From: Paenibacillus oryzae
GTDB lineage: Bacteria; Bacillota; Bacilli; Paenibacillales; Paenibacillaceae
Assembly (NCBI RefSeq): GCF_001675045.1
Contig: NZ_LYPA01000065.1
Location: 310,001-374,000, forward strand
Length of the DNA: 64,000 bases
Direction of reading: 5' to 3'
Of this stretch, positions 7,977 through 16,525 are shown piece after piece. The notes under the pieces are model-generated. The model had not been told where the DNA came from and made no database searches. It saw only the letters and a program-made list of their open reading frames with translations. A program made the translations under genes and the position numbers. Within the stretch, counting starts at the first letter, position 1, and each line of letters opens with the position of its first letter.

Positions 7977-8839
7977 AAAACAAACTCTGGATTTTTATAG
8001 GCGCCATCGTTGTTTTATTGATCGTAGGCGCAGGCTCCATGTTTATCGTGAAAGAAGGGGAATATAAGGTTGTTTTGAGATTTGGAGAAGCGATTCGTAC
8101 AGTGAAGGAGCCGGGGCTGAAGTTCAAGGTTCCGTTTATCGAAAACACAACGACTTTGCCCAAATACCAAATGACATTCGAAAGCAACCCGGGCCAAATT
8201 TTGACCAAGGACAAAAAGCCGATTTTGGTCGACAACTATACCATCTGGCGGATCAACAATCCGGAGAAATACATTCGTACGCTGCATACAGTTAGCGGCG
8301 GCGCGATGAGAATTGAAGAGGCGGTATACAACTCCGTCAGACGTAAGCTTTCGGAAGTGGATTACGATGTAATCATTAGCGAAAATACGGCTAGAGGCAA
8401 TATCAACGACGAAATTACGGCCGACGTATCCGCTGCGCTTGACCGCGGCGAATACGGAATCGAAATTGTCGATGTGCGCATCAAACGGACCGACTTGCCT
8501 GAAAGCAATAAACAAAGCGTGTACAACCGGATGATCTCCGACCGTCAGTCCATGGCGGCGCGTTACTTGTCCGAGGGCGATGAGGAATCCCGCATCGTTC
8601 GTTCCAAAGCGGACCGTACGGCGGTTGAGCTGCTGGCGCAAGCCGAAGCCGACGCCAAAAAAATCGTTGCGGAAGGCGAGCAGGAAGCGGCCCGTATTTA
8701 TAACATTTCCTACGGCAAAGACCCTGCATTCTATAACCTTTACCGCACGCTGGAAAGCTACGTCGTCACTCTGGCGAATGAGCCCGTTATTATGCTGCCT
8801 ATCGAATCGCCATACGCTAAAATTTTGATGGGTGAATAA
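7973..8839 (+). CDS. hflC: HflC-like SPFH protein, partner of HflK
   Basis: 288 aa. An N-terminal transmembrane anchor (LWIFIGAIVVLLIVGAGSMF), then FIVKEGEYKVVLRFGEAIRTVKEPGLKFKVPF typical of HflC, the SPFH domain, and a coiled coil (SDRQSMAARYLSEGDEE to AEADAKKIVAEGEQEAARIY) followed by a conserved FYNLYRTLESY segment. An AAGGAGG site lies inside the 3' end of hflK and the ATG overlaps its stop by 4 bp, so the two are translationally coupled, as expected for subunits of one hetero-oligomer. Confidence 0.9.
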   Translation: MKNKLWIFIGAIVVLLIVGAGSMFIVKEGEYKVVLRFGEAIRTVKEPGLKFKVPFIENTTTLPKYQMTFESNPGQILTKDKKPILVDNYTIWRINNPEKYIRTLHTVSGGAMRIEEAVYNSVRRKLSEVDYDVIISENTARGNINDEITADVSAALDRGEYGIEIVDVRIKRTDLPESNKQSVYNRMISDRQSMAARYLSEGDEESRIVRSKADRTAVELLAQAEADAKKIVAEGEQEAARIYNISYGKDPAFYNLYRTLESYVVTLANEPVIMLPIESPYAKILMGE

Positions 8840-8926
8840 GTACCGATTGGCAAATATGCGGATAACTATGGTTATGCGTACAGGCATAATGTGATTAGCC
8901 TCATACAGTATGGTGAGGTGACTGCA

Positions 8927-9709
8927 TTGTCTGTCAAACGTTATGCCAGCACAACCATTAGGGGGAAGCAAAAGGTTTGCCGTTATATGCGCGGCGATTC
9001 CAGGGTTCGTTCCCTGGTTCCCCATACTATGTCCTTTAGCAAAGAACATTTGTTCAGCATGATGGAGAGGCATCCCGTTTTGTATATCAAGCCGGATATC
9101 GGCTCGTTAGGGATTGGCATTTTTCGTTTGAAGCGAGGGAAGGGCGGCGGGTACCGACTAAAGGAAATTGTGGGGAAAACCCAGAAATCCCGCCGCTTTA
9201 CCCAATTGTCGGACGTTTATCAGGCCATTGTTTCCGCACGAAGGAGCAGGCTTATTATTCAGCAAGGCATCCCGCTCTCCAAGGTTGGCGGCCGTGCCTA
9301 CGACATTCGGGCAATGGTGCAGCGCAAGCCTGACGGACCCTGGGTTTGCACCGGCTTCATGGTCAAGATCGCCGGCTCCGGAAAAATCGTTACAAACTAT
9401 TACCAAGGCGGAAAAATCGTTTCGCTTGGCTCACTCCATGAGCAGCTGGGCTTAACGGAGGAGGCTGGCGCAAGCCGCAAGGCCAAGCTAACGTCTGCAG
9501 CGCTTGATATAGCCAGATGTTTGTCCAAGCGCAGAAGCGGCATGTCCGAGCTGGGAATTGATTTTGCTTTCGACAGCGGCGGAAAGCTCTGGGTATTGGA
9601 GGTTAACTCCAATCATCCGCAGTTCCATCCTCTTCGCAGCATTGATCCCGGGGCGTACCAGAAAATGAAAAGCTTTGCGGCTTCCTATGGCAGATTTAAC
9701 GCGAAATAA
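8927..9709 (+). CDS. ATP-grasp protein of the YheC/YheD endospore-coat family
   Basis: 260 aa from a TTG preceded by GAGGTG; an upstream GTG at 8891 has no ribosome-binding site. Features of YheC/YheD proteins: LYIKPDIGSLGIGIFRL (nucleotide-binding glycine loop), IIQQGIPL, YDIRAMVQRKPDG with the conserved R-x-M, and a C-terminal ELGIDFAFDSGGKLWVLEVNSNHPQ, the metal- and ATP-binding end of ATP-grasp enzymes. Family members are associated with the spore coat in Bacillus; the substrate is unknown. It stands alone between hflC and a terminator. Confidence 0.85.
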   Translation: MSVKRYASTTIRGKQKVCRYMRGDSRVRSLVPHTMSFSKEHLFSMMERHPVLYIKPDIGSLGIGIFRLKRGKGGGYRLKEIVGKTQKSRRFTQLSDVYQAIVSARRSRLIIQQGIPLSKVGGRAYDIRAMVQRKPDGPWVCTGFMVKIAGSGKIVTNYYQGGKIVSLGSLHEQLGLTEEAGASRKAKLTSAALDIARCLSKRRSGMSELGIDFAFDSGGKLWVLEVNSNHPQFHPLRSIDPGAYQKMKSFAASYGRFNAK

Positions 9710-9730
9710 TCCCATCAGCTTTTTTGTAGC

Positions 9731-9758
9731 AGCAGGTCATATAGTGACCTGCTTTTTT
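9731..9758 (+). terminator. Terminator after the ATP-grasp gene
   Basis: A hairpin GCAGGTCA-TATAG-TGACCTGC followed by six T. Confidence 0.85.
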
Positions 9759-9829
9759 GTTGTTGGCTAAAAACGTGAATATAGATAACTAAACTAACAA
9801 AATAACATACAAAAAACCTAACTATTTGG

Positions 9830-9835
9830 TATAAT
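9830..9835 (+). promoter_or_regulatory. -10 element upstream of the GH2 gene, with CTAAC repeats
   Basis: A perfect TATAAT 57 bp before the ATG with no good -35. The flanking 70 bp is very AT-rich and carries repeated CTAAC words (AAACTAAC, AACCTAAC, AACCTAAC), which could be an operator for an unlinked regulator of the glycosidase. Speculative. Confidence 0.35.
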
Positions 9836-9891
9836 ATTAGCATGAAACCTAACAAAACGAAAACTGGATAAGGAAAGCGGAGGATTTGGAA

Positions 9892-12429
9892 ATGGTCAAA
9901 ACAAAGTTACTGCATGACGGGTGGAAATTCAGAAGAGCTGATGAGGAAGACTGGCTGCCTGCATCCATACCAGGCTGCGTGCATACCGACTTGTTGAAAA
10001 ACGGAATAATTAAAGATCCCTTTTACGGGACAAATGAGCATCGGCTCCAGTGGATCGATAAAAAGGATTGGATGTATGAAACCAGCTTCGATGCCTCTGA
10101 CGTCTATGGAGAGTCGTCGATTTACCTTGTTTTTGACGGATTGGATACTTATTGTAACGTTTATCTGAACGGAGCATTAATTCTGAAAGCGGATAATATG
10201 TTTCGGCAATGGCGGGTCGATGTAAAATCGCATTTAAAGGAAAGGAATAATGCTCTGCAAGTTGTGTTCCGCTCGCCGATTCACGAGGATTTGCCCAAGC
10301 TGGAGCAGCTAGATTATAAGCTCCCTGCGCCTAATGATCAATCGGAGCTCGGGGGGCTTGGGGATAAGCGGGTGAGCGTTTTTGCCCGCAAAGCGCCTTA
10401 TCATTTTGGCTGGGACTGGGGTCCCCGTTTTGTTACAAGCGGTATTTGGCGAGAGGTCAGAGTAGAGGCATGGACCGGGCTTCGTCTTGCCGACTTATAT
10501 ATTCGGCAGGATGAGATCAGCGCGGAAAACGCCGCTCTTACAGCCATTGCAGAGGTAGAAGCGGATGCGGAATATCGCGGCTTGCTGAAGATTTCAACAG
10601 GCGCCGAGACCTGGGAGACCGTGGCGGACTTAAAGCCGGGATTGCAGACCATCGAGTTGAAGCTGGTCATCAAGCAGCCGAAACTTTGGTGGAGCCGGGG
10701 GCTTGGCGATCAGCATTTGTACCATTTTGAAGCCGTTCTTGAGGCAAAAGAGGCGCCTTGGAGCGATACATTGTCTGTTCGCACCGGATTGCGCAACGCG
10801 AGGCTTGTCAGGGAGAACGATGCTTATGGCACTTCCTTCTATATTGAATTAAACGGCGTCCCTGTATTTGCGAAAGGAGCCAACCATATTCCCGGAGACA
10901 GCTTTATTACGGAAATGACAAGGGAGCGGTACCGTCACGAAATTGAAAGCGCGGCGCTTGCCAATATGAATATGCTGCGTGTTTGGGGCGGAGGCATTTA
11001 CGAACAGCATGATTTTTATGAGTTATGCGATGAATATGGGATTATGGTGTGGCAGGATTTTATGTTTGCCTGCAGCATGTATCCCGGCGATGAAGCGTTT
11101 CTGAACAATGTTCGCGAAGAAGCGGAATACAATGTCAAACGTCTGCGCAATTATCCTTCGGTCGTGCTGTGGTGCGGAAATAACGAAATTGACAGCGCGT
11201 GGTCTGAGTTTAACGACAAGCTTGGCTGGGGCTGGAGAAAGGAGTTTTCCCGAAAGCAGCAGCAGAAGCTTTGGCAGGATTACGTGGACATTTTCCATGT
11301 TATTTTGCCGCAAGCCGTTGACAAGATGCTGCAAGGCATCCCTTATTGGCCCTCCTCGCCTATGCAGGAGGTAACAGGCGATATTAATCAGCATGCGCTT
11401 ACTCAATCAACGCGAGGGGATATTCATTATTGGGGCGTATGGCACAACAAGGAGCCTTTCGAAAATTACAATGTGCATATCGGACGTTTTATGAGCGAAT
11501 ACGGCTTTCAATCGTTCCCTGAATACAAAACAGTTGTTTCGTATGCGGAGGAAGGCGATTTGCAGTTGGAATCCGAGGTGATGATGGCGCATCAAAAAAA
11601 CGGCATGGGCAATCGTCTGATTAAAAGCTACATGGACAATTATATGAGGCAGCCTAAAAACTTCCCGTCCTTTCTTTATATGAGCCAGGTGCTGCAGGCG
11701 GAAGCGATGAAAATGGCGATCCAGGCTCACAGGCGGCGCAAAGGTTTTTGCATGGGTTCACTTTATTGGCAGATCAATGACTGCTGGCCCGTCGCTTCCT
11801 GGGCTGGAATGGATTATACCGGACGCTGGAAAGCGACGCATTATTATGCCAAACGAAGCTTTAGCGATGTGCTTCTATCCATCGACGGCACCTCAAAGGA
11901 TACCTTGACCATCTATGCAGTATCCGACCTGCTTCAGCCGTTATCGGGCACGCTTCAAGTTTCACTAACTGATTTTGACGGCAAGCTGCTGCATGAAAGC
12001 AATTATTCTGTAAACGCCGACGCCAACAGATCTACCCAATTGCTGGCTTTGAGCAAAAAGGAGCTATTGAAGGGCGCAGACCGCAAATCTGTTGTTGTAT
12101 CTGCTGTGTTGAACGCCGGGGAGGAGCGGGTGCAAGCTGATCCTTATTATTTTGTGCCTTTTAAAGATATGGCTTTGCACAAGGCGAATATTAAAATCAA
12201 TGAAGTGGAAGGCAGCGGCGGCACGATGTGGCGTATTGAAAGCGATACGCTAGCGAAGGATGTATGGCTGTCTGCCGAAGCCGAGGGCGAATTTAGCAAT
12301 AATTTTTTTGATTTGCTGCCAGGAAAGCCGGAGACGGTAGCTTTTCTGAGTAAAACCGGCGCAGGGCTGCTGCCTGGCCAGCCTGGCGTGTTGAAGGTTT
12401 CCTCCATGGCGGATTATACGCTGAAATAG
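9892..12429 (+). CDS. Glycoside hydrolase family 2 beta-mannosidase
   Basis: 845 aa, the typical length of GH2 beta-mannosidases. The ATG at 9892 sits 7 nt after GCGGAGGA. The N-terminus (LLHDGWKFR, IPGCVHTDLL) and the beta-sandwich with PYHFGWDWGPRF are diagnostic for the mannosidase branch. The catalytic acid/base is about E432 in LWCGNNEID and the nucleophile about E536 in MSEYGFQSF. No signal peptide, so it cleaves short beta-manno-oligosaccharides in the cytoplasm. No transporter sits next to it; the following genes are an MBL hydrolase and a TetR regulator behind their own promoter. Confidence 0.92.
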   Translation: MVKTKLLHDGWKFRRADEEDWLPASIPGCVHTDLLKNGIIKDPFYGTNEHRLQWIDKKDWMYETSFDASDVYGESSIYLVFDGLDTYCNVYLNGALILKADNMFRQWRVDVKSHLKERNNALQVVFRSPIHEDLPKLEQLDYKLPAPNDQSELGGLGDKRVSVFARKAPYHFGWDWGPRFVTSGIWREVRVEAWTGLRLADLYIRQDEISAENAALTAIAEVEADAEYRGLLKISTGAETWETVADLKPGLQTIELKLVIKQPKLWWSRGLGDQHLYHFEAVLEAKEAPWSDTLSVRTGLRNARLVRENDAYGTSFYIELNGVPVFAKGANHIPGDSFITEMTRERYRHEIESAALANMNMLRVWGGGIYEQHDFYELCDEYGIMVWQDFMFACSMYPGDEAFLNNVREEAEYNVKRLRNYPSVVLWCGNNEIDSAWSEFNDKLGWGWRKEFSRKQQQKLWQDYVDIFHVILPQAVDKMLQGIPYWPSSPMQEVTGDINQHALTQSTRGDIHYWGVWHNKEPFENYNVHIGRFMSEYGFQSFPEYKTVVSYAEEGDLQLESEVMMAHQKNGMGNRLIKSYMDNYMRQPKNFPSFLYMSQVLQAEAMKMAIQAHRRRKGFCMGSLYWQINDCWPVASWAGMDYTGRWKATHYYAKRSFSDVLLSIDGTSKDTLTIYAVSDLLQPLSGTLQVSLTDFDGKLLHESNYSVNADANRSTQLLALSKKELLKGADRKSVVVSAVLNAGEERVQADPYYFVPFKDMALHKANIKINEVEGSGGTMWRIESDTLAKDVWLSAEAEGEFSNNFFDLLPGKPETVAFLSKTGAGLLPGQPGVLKVSSMADYTLK

Positions 12430-12434
12430 TAGGC

Positions 12435-12481
12435 TTGAAAAACTAATGTGATTAGTTTAATATAAAACTAATCACATTAGT
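12435..12481 (+). promoter_or_regulatory. Promoter of the MBL-tetR operon with two palindromic TetR-type operators
   Basis: TTGAAA (12435-12440) and TAATAT (12458-12463) are 17 bp apart. The spacer holds the palindrome ACTAATGTGATTAGT (12442-12456), and a second copy, ACTAATCACATTAGT (12467-12481), covers the expected start of transcription. The copies share the 6-bp arms ACTAAT/ATTAGT and lie 25 bp centre to centre. The whole block also forms a long hairpin with trailing T and could double as a terminator of the GH2 gene. Repression by the TetR protein encoded at 13232-13825 is the simplest reading. Confidence 0.75.
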
Positions 12482-12505
12482 TTTTGTTTATGGAGGAGGC
12501 TGAGC

Positions 12506-13228
12506 ATGAGATTAACCCGCGAAGAAATGATTGTACAATTGACCTATCTGCCCAGGCTGTTCCCGGTCAATTGCTATTTTGTTGAGGAAAAGGATGCGTT
12601 AACGCTGATTGACGCAGGCCTGCCGGTTAATGCCAAAGCCATTATGGATGCCGCGGCAGCGCTAGGAAAACCAATTACATCTATTGTCCTCACCCATGCT
12701 CATGCCGATCATGTTGGTTCGCTTGATAGGCTTAAGGCAAAGATGCCTGATGTTAAAGTTTATATTTCGCGCAGGGATGCCAGATTGCTGAAGGGGGATA
12801 CGACGCTGGAGGACGGCGAAATCAACAAACCCATACGAGGCAGCGTTCCAGCCAATATAGCAACCGCGCCCGACGTGTTGCTGCAGGATGGAGACCGTAT
12901 CGGATCTTTGCATGCCATTGCAGCACCCGGTCATACGCCGGGCTCCATGGCTTTTGTGGATACAAGAAACGGCAGTTTGCTTGCTGGAGATGCTTTTCAA
13001 ACAAGGGGCGGGATTACGGTTTCCGGAGTCGTCAGACCCTCCTTTCCGTTTCCCGCCATGGCGACATGGAGCCTGGAGGAGAGCCTGCTTACCGCGCGCA
13101 AGCTTCACGCTCTTAAGCCACCTCTTTTGGCGACGGGCCATGGCAATATGGAGCGCAATCCTGCCGATAGGATGCTGCGCGCTATACAGCATGCAGAGCA
13201 AGCGCTGTCCAGAAGGAAGGGGAAATAA
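12506..13228 (+). CDS. MBL-fold metallo-hydrolase
   Basis: 240 aa. The metallo-beta-lactamase signature THAHADHVGSL (H64, H66, D68, H69) is followed by APGHTPGSMAFVD, SLLAGDAFQ and LATGHGN, giving all the usual dinuclear metal ligands of the glyoxalase II/MBL-hydrolase type. The ATG follows GGAGGAGG. The substrate is unknown. It is the first gene of a two-gene operon with its probable TetR repressor (3 bp apart), an arrangement often seen for detoxification enzymes. Confidence 0.88.
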   Translation: MRLTREEMIVQLTYLPRLFPVNCYFVEEKDALTLIDAGLPVNAKAIMDAAAALGKPITSIVLTHAHADHVGSLDRLKAKMPDVKVYISRRDARLLKGDTTLEDGEINKPIRGSVPANIATAPDVLLQDGDRIGSLHAIAAPGHTPGSMAFVDTRNGSLLAGDAFQTRGGITVSGVVRPSFPFPAMATWSLEESLLTARKLHALKPPLLATGHGNMERNPADRMLRAIQHAEQALSRRKGK

Positions 13229-13231
13229 GGG

Positions 13232-13825
13232 ATGGCCAGAAGAGGATTGGATCTTGAAACCGTTGTTGAAGCGGCGGCGGAATTGGCTGATTACAAAGGG
13301 CTGGAGGGGTTGACGATTGCCCAAATTGCAGAAAAACTGCAGGTGCGCCCGCCATCTCTCTACAATCATATCGCCGGTTTGCCGGAGCTTAAGCGCCATC
13401 TTGTGCTTTACGGCTATCGTCTGCTGAGAGCGGCAATGAACGAGGCAACTGCCGGAAAAAGCGGCGATGAGGCAATTTTTGCATTCACTAGCGCTTACCT
13501 CACCTTTGCGAGACAACGTCCCGGCTTATACGAGCTTACGCTTGGATCGCCCCCGAGAAACGACGAGGAGCTTCAGCAATTAGGGGAGGCGCTTGTTGGA
13601 GACCTGCTGCAGATTTTTCAAGAATATGGATTTGCGGGCGAGGAAGGAATCCATGCTGTCAGAGGACTTCGAAGCCTGGTTCACGGCTTTGCATCCATCG
13701 AGCAAAAAGGTGGCTTTGGCATACCGATTGAGGTGGATGCCAGCCTCAAATTTATGATGGATATTTATTTGGCAGGAATCAGTCAACGAAAAAGCGAGAT
13801 GAAAAATGATAAACAAAACGGCTGA
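13232..13825 (+). CDS. TetR/AcrR-family transcriptional regulator
   Basis: 197 aa. The N-terminal helix-turn-helix (about residues 8-50: LETVVEAAAELADYKGLEGLTIAQIAEKLQVRPPSLYNHI) is standard TetR. The C-terminal ligand-binding domain (AYLTFARQRPGLYELT, RGLRSLVHGFASIE) resembles the WHG-domain TetR_C_33 group. It starts 3 bp after the MBL hydrolase stop behind AAGGGGAAATAAGGG. It probably represses its own operon through the two palindromes at 12442-12481. Confidence 0.88.
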   Translation: MARRGLDLETVVEAAAELADYKGLEGLTIAQIAEKLQVRPPSLYNHIAGLPELKRHLVLYGYRLLRAAMNEATAGKSGDEAIFAFTSAYLTFARQRPGLYELTLGSPPRNDEELQQLGEALVGDLLQIFQEYGFAGEEGIHAVRGLRSLVHGFASIEQKGGFGIPIEVDASLKFMMDIYLAGISQRKSEMKNDKQNG

Positions 13826-13879
13826 AGCACAGAGGAGTCGAAAAATCTAAAGCAAGGCTTAATATCCAGTATAAATACA

Positions 13880-13927
13880 AAAGCCCTGGGCTCGCGCTTG
13901 CCGCGCGAAGTCCAGGGCCTATTCTTT
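13880..13927. terminator. Bidirectional terminator between tetR and the ROK gene
   Basis: Hairpin GCCCTGG-GCT-CGCG paired with CGCG-CGAAGT-CCAGGGC, flanked by AAAAG on the left and a T-rich stretch on the right. It can end both convergent transcripts. Confidence 0.7.
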
Positions 13928-13944
13928 GTTGCTTGGAGTGTGCC

Positions 13945-14862
13945 TTAATAAGCGCAATGCACCAGAGCGGCAGCTCCGATCAAGCCGGCATCCTGCTGCA
14001 ATTGTGCCGGGACGATAATAGTTTCCCGTCCGCCAGGGTTAAGCGCATGCTTGGAAACATAGTCCCTTACTGCGGAGAACAACGGTTCCCCTACCTGCGA
14101 GACACCGCCCCCGATAACGATTTTGGCTGGGTCCAAAAGATTGACCAACGACACGCAGCCCATACCGATATACGTGTAGACGCGCTGCACCAGCTCCGAT
14201 ATGGCGGGATGTCCGTCGGCGGCCAGCTGGAATGCTTCCTTGGATGTAACCTGCCTGCCCAGCAGCTCGCTTGCCTGCCGCGCAATTGCGGTGCCGGAGG
14301 CAATATGCTCCCAATAGCCGGAGGGCTCGTTGTTCAGAACATCACCGGTCGGATGGACAATCATAAAGCCGGCGTCGCCAGCATTGCCGCTTGCTCCGGT
14401 TATGAGCTTGCCATGCAGATAGATGCCTGCGCCAATGCCTGTGCTGACGGTAATAAAAACAAAATTGTCGGAGTCCTGTGCGGCGCCAACCCATTTTTCA
14501 GCCAAGGTTGCTGCCGTTGCGTCATTTTCCATTTTTACAGGAAGCTGAAGTCTGGAACGCAATTCATCCACAACGGGGTAGTCCCACCAGCTCTTCAAAT
14601 TAGGGGGGCAAGTCAGCCTTCCCGTAACGGTATTAAGCGGACCTGGAGCGCCAACGCCAACGCCCGTTGCTTGAGACAGTTCGAGTCCGTTGTCCGCCGC
14701 CAAACGACGGATTTCAGCCGCGACGCGGTCCAGCATTTCGGAGGGCGAAACACTCAGGTCCGTCTTGATGGAGGTGCCCGCAAGCACCTTTCCTTGCTCG
14801 TCCACAAAACCGGCGGCGATTTTTGTTCCGCCGATGTCAATGCCAATTGCAAATGAATTCAA
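13945..14862 (-). CDS. ROK-family sugar kinase lacking the zinc-binding cysteines
   Basis: 305 aa from a TTG at 14862, eight bases after GGGAGGA; an upstream ATG would have no ribosome-binding site. Residues 5-12 are the phosphate-binding AIGIDIGGTK, and the catalytic aspartate lies in MENDATAA. In ROK glucokinases the next motif is GE-x-GH followed by C-x-C-G-x-x-G-C, which binds zinc and sugar. Here it reads GDAGFMIVHPTGD and then NNEPSGYWEHIASGTA, with no cysteine cluster, Glu changed to Asp and His to Phe. The fold is safe, but the substrate is likely not glucose handled in the standard way. Monocistronic. Confidence 0.82.
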   Translation of the reverse strand: MNSFAIGIDIGGTKIAAGFVDEQGKVLAGTSIKTDLSVSPSEMLDRVAAEIRRLAADNGLELSQATGVGVGAPGPLNTVTGRLTCPPNLKSWWDYPVVDELRSRLQLPVKMENDATAATLAEKWVGAAQDSDNFVFITVSTGIGAGIYLHGKLITGASGNAGDAGFMIVHPTGDVLNNEPSGYWEHIASGTAIARQASELLGRQVTSKEAFQLAADGHPAISELVQRVYTYIGMGCVSLVNLLDPAKIVIGGGVSQVGEPLFSAVRDYVSKHALNPGGRETIIVPAQLQQDAGLIGAAALVHCAY

Positions 14863-15104
14863 AATCTGTTCCTCCCATAAGGCGTAATAAACATGCTTCC
14901 TAGCCAACAGTCTACCATAATGCAACCTTTTGAGAAAGAAAGGGAATCACTTTTCCAATGATAAATACATGACAATTTCGCAAAAGAAATATTCAAGAAG
15001 TAATGCTGTACAAATAGCGGGCAGTATAGTAATATCCAATCGAATAGTGCCATAACGGGCTAGTCCCATACTCACAATATCAGGCGGAGAAGGAATGACA
15101 ACAG

Positions 15105-16352
15105 ATGGCGGGCACAACGAGATCAAGTGCTAGATTGGTACGGTTTGGAATGCCGATGACGGTAAGAGTCTGGAGAAACGCCCGCATAGACTTGGGCGCA
15201 TCTTGTCTGTTTGCGCTTTTTAATGTAGTAATCAACCAGTTCTATGTAGCGTTTGCCCTCCAGCAGGGAGCAAATAACTTCCAGGTTGGTTTGTTAGCGG
15301 CCGCACCGGCGGTCGGGTTGATGTTTTCGCCGTTTTGGGCCAGTTGGATCGAAAAAACCAATAATCCCAAGCCATTTGTTATCATTCCCAATGCAATAGG
15401 AAGGCTTCTTATCCTGTTGCCCGCATTTTTTCCTAATCCATCCGTTTATGTGCTGGCTGCACTTGCCTTCCAGCTGTTAATGGGCATACAGGCGCCTGCA
15501 TACGCTACGCTTGTTTCAAGAATGTATCCTGCCGAGCTGAGGGGCCGCCTGATGGGCTACGTGCGAGTAGCCATGGGCATTCTGATGATCCCGATCGCTT
15601 ATGGAGTGGGCATCTGGTCGGATGCCTTTGGGCCGTCGGGGGCCTTGATCGCCGCTTCCATAGCGGGATTTTTGTCGGTGGGAATATTTAATAGCATAAA
15701 GCTGCCCAAAAAAAACGAGCTTCCGCCGGTTACTGGCAACACCGTAAAAAAGGGCAAGTTTTCGTTTGCCGAGCAATGGAAGCTGGTTAAGGACTACCCG
15801 ATATTGGGCGTATTTTTGATTGCAACAACGTTTGCCGGCTTTGGAAATATGCTTGCCAGTCCTCTGTATCAGATTATTCAGGTGGATGTGCTGAAGCTGA
15901 CCAACACGGAAATCGGCTTTGCGCGAGTTGCTTATTTTACAGCATTGCTGCTCACCTTCTGGACTGCGGGAAGAATGATTGATCGTTATCCTATAAAATA
16001 TACGCTGTTGATTGGCATCGGGGCTTATGCCATTGTGCCGATGCTGTACGGCTTGTGGGGCACTTATCCGGCCGTCATTTTGGGCAACGCCATTCAGGGC
16101 GTAGGCGAAGCCATTTGGGATATCGGCATTTTGGCATTTGTTTTCCGTCTTGTCCCTGGCCGGGAAGCCGCCGTATTCGGTATCCATCTTATGCTGTTTG
16201 GCGTAAGGGGCACGCTTGGGCCGGTGTTAGGCGCTTCCTTGACCTCCAGCGTCTCCATCAGTACCATTCTGATTGTTGCCGCCATCTGCGGCTGGATCGG
16301 AACCATGACGTTTATATGGGGAAATTGGGAGAAGAAGCTTGCCCCTCATTGA
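15105..16352 (+). CDS. MFS transporter
   Basis: 415 aa with about 12 hydrophobic segments in two groups of six around a central hydrophilic loop (KLPKKNELPPVTGNTVKKGK). The loop between helices 2 and 3 (SPFWASWIEKTNNPKPF) and the MYPAELRGRLMGYVRV stretch resemble MFS drug or metabolite exporters. An AGAAGGA lies 11 nt before the ATG; a shorter start at 15150 is possible. The substrate cannot be inferred. It stands alone with its own terminator. Confidence 0.8.
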   Translation: MAGTTRSSARLVRFGMPMTVRVWRNARIDLGASCLFALFNVVINQFYVAFALQQGANNFQVGLLAAAPAVGLMFSPFWASWIEKTNNPKPFVIIPNAIGRLLILLPAFFPNPSVYVLAALAFQLLMGIQAPAYATLVSRMYPAELRGRLMGYVRVAMGILMIPIAYGVGIWSDAFGPSGALIAASIAGFLSVGIFNSIKLPKKNELPPVTGNTVKKGKFSFAEQWKLVKDYPILGVFLIATTFAGFGNMLASPLYQIIQVDVLKLTNTEIGFARVAYFTALLLTFWTAGRMIDRYPIKYTLLIGIGAYAIVPMLYGLWGTYPAVILGNAIQGVGEAIWDIGILAFVFRLVPGREAAVFGIHLMLFGVRGTLGPVLGASLTSSVSISTILIVAAICGWIGTMTFIWGNWEKKLAPH

Positions 16353-16378
16353 TTTAAATACCATTTTGCCAAAATAAA

Positions 16379-16472
16379 AAGACTGCTGTAAGCCATGACA
16401 AGTTCCCCGGATAGCTGATGTTCAGCTTTCCGGGGGGACTATCAATTCCGGCTTATCGGCAGTCTTGTTTTT
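16379..16472 (+). terminator. Long nested hairpin ending the MFS transcript
   Basis: An unusually long structure: an outer stem AAGACTGC/GCAGTCTT, then AAGCC/GGCTT, an internal loop, then AGTTCCCCGGA/TCCGGGGGGACT, then AGCTGA-TGT-TCAGCT, followed by a T-rich run. It is far larger than needed for a terminator and may also be a small structured RNA or an old palindromic element. Confidence 0.65.
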
Positions 16473-16525
16473 GTTATATGTTCAGAGCGGCAAAGGAGGC
16501 CTTGAGCAAGCTCTGGGACACTCCC

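Noticed and set aside
12662-13516. 284-codon minus-strand frame opposite the MBL hydrolase and tetR
   Set aside because: It crosses two well-supported genes on the other strand, and the translation is low in typical protein motifs and rich in shadow codon patterns.
13933-14856. 307-codon plus-strand frame opposite the ROK kinase gene
   Set aside because: The minus strand shows complete ROK motifs; the plus frame has no motif and no ribosome-binding site.
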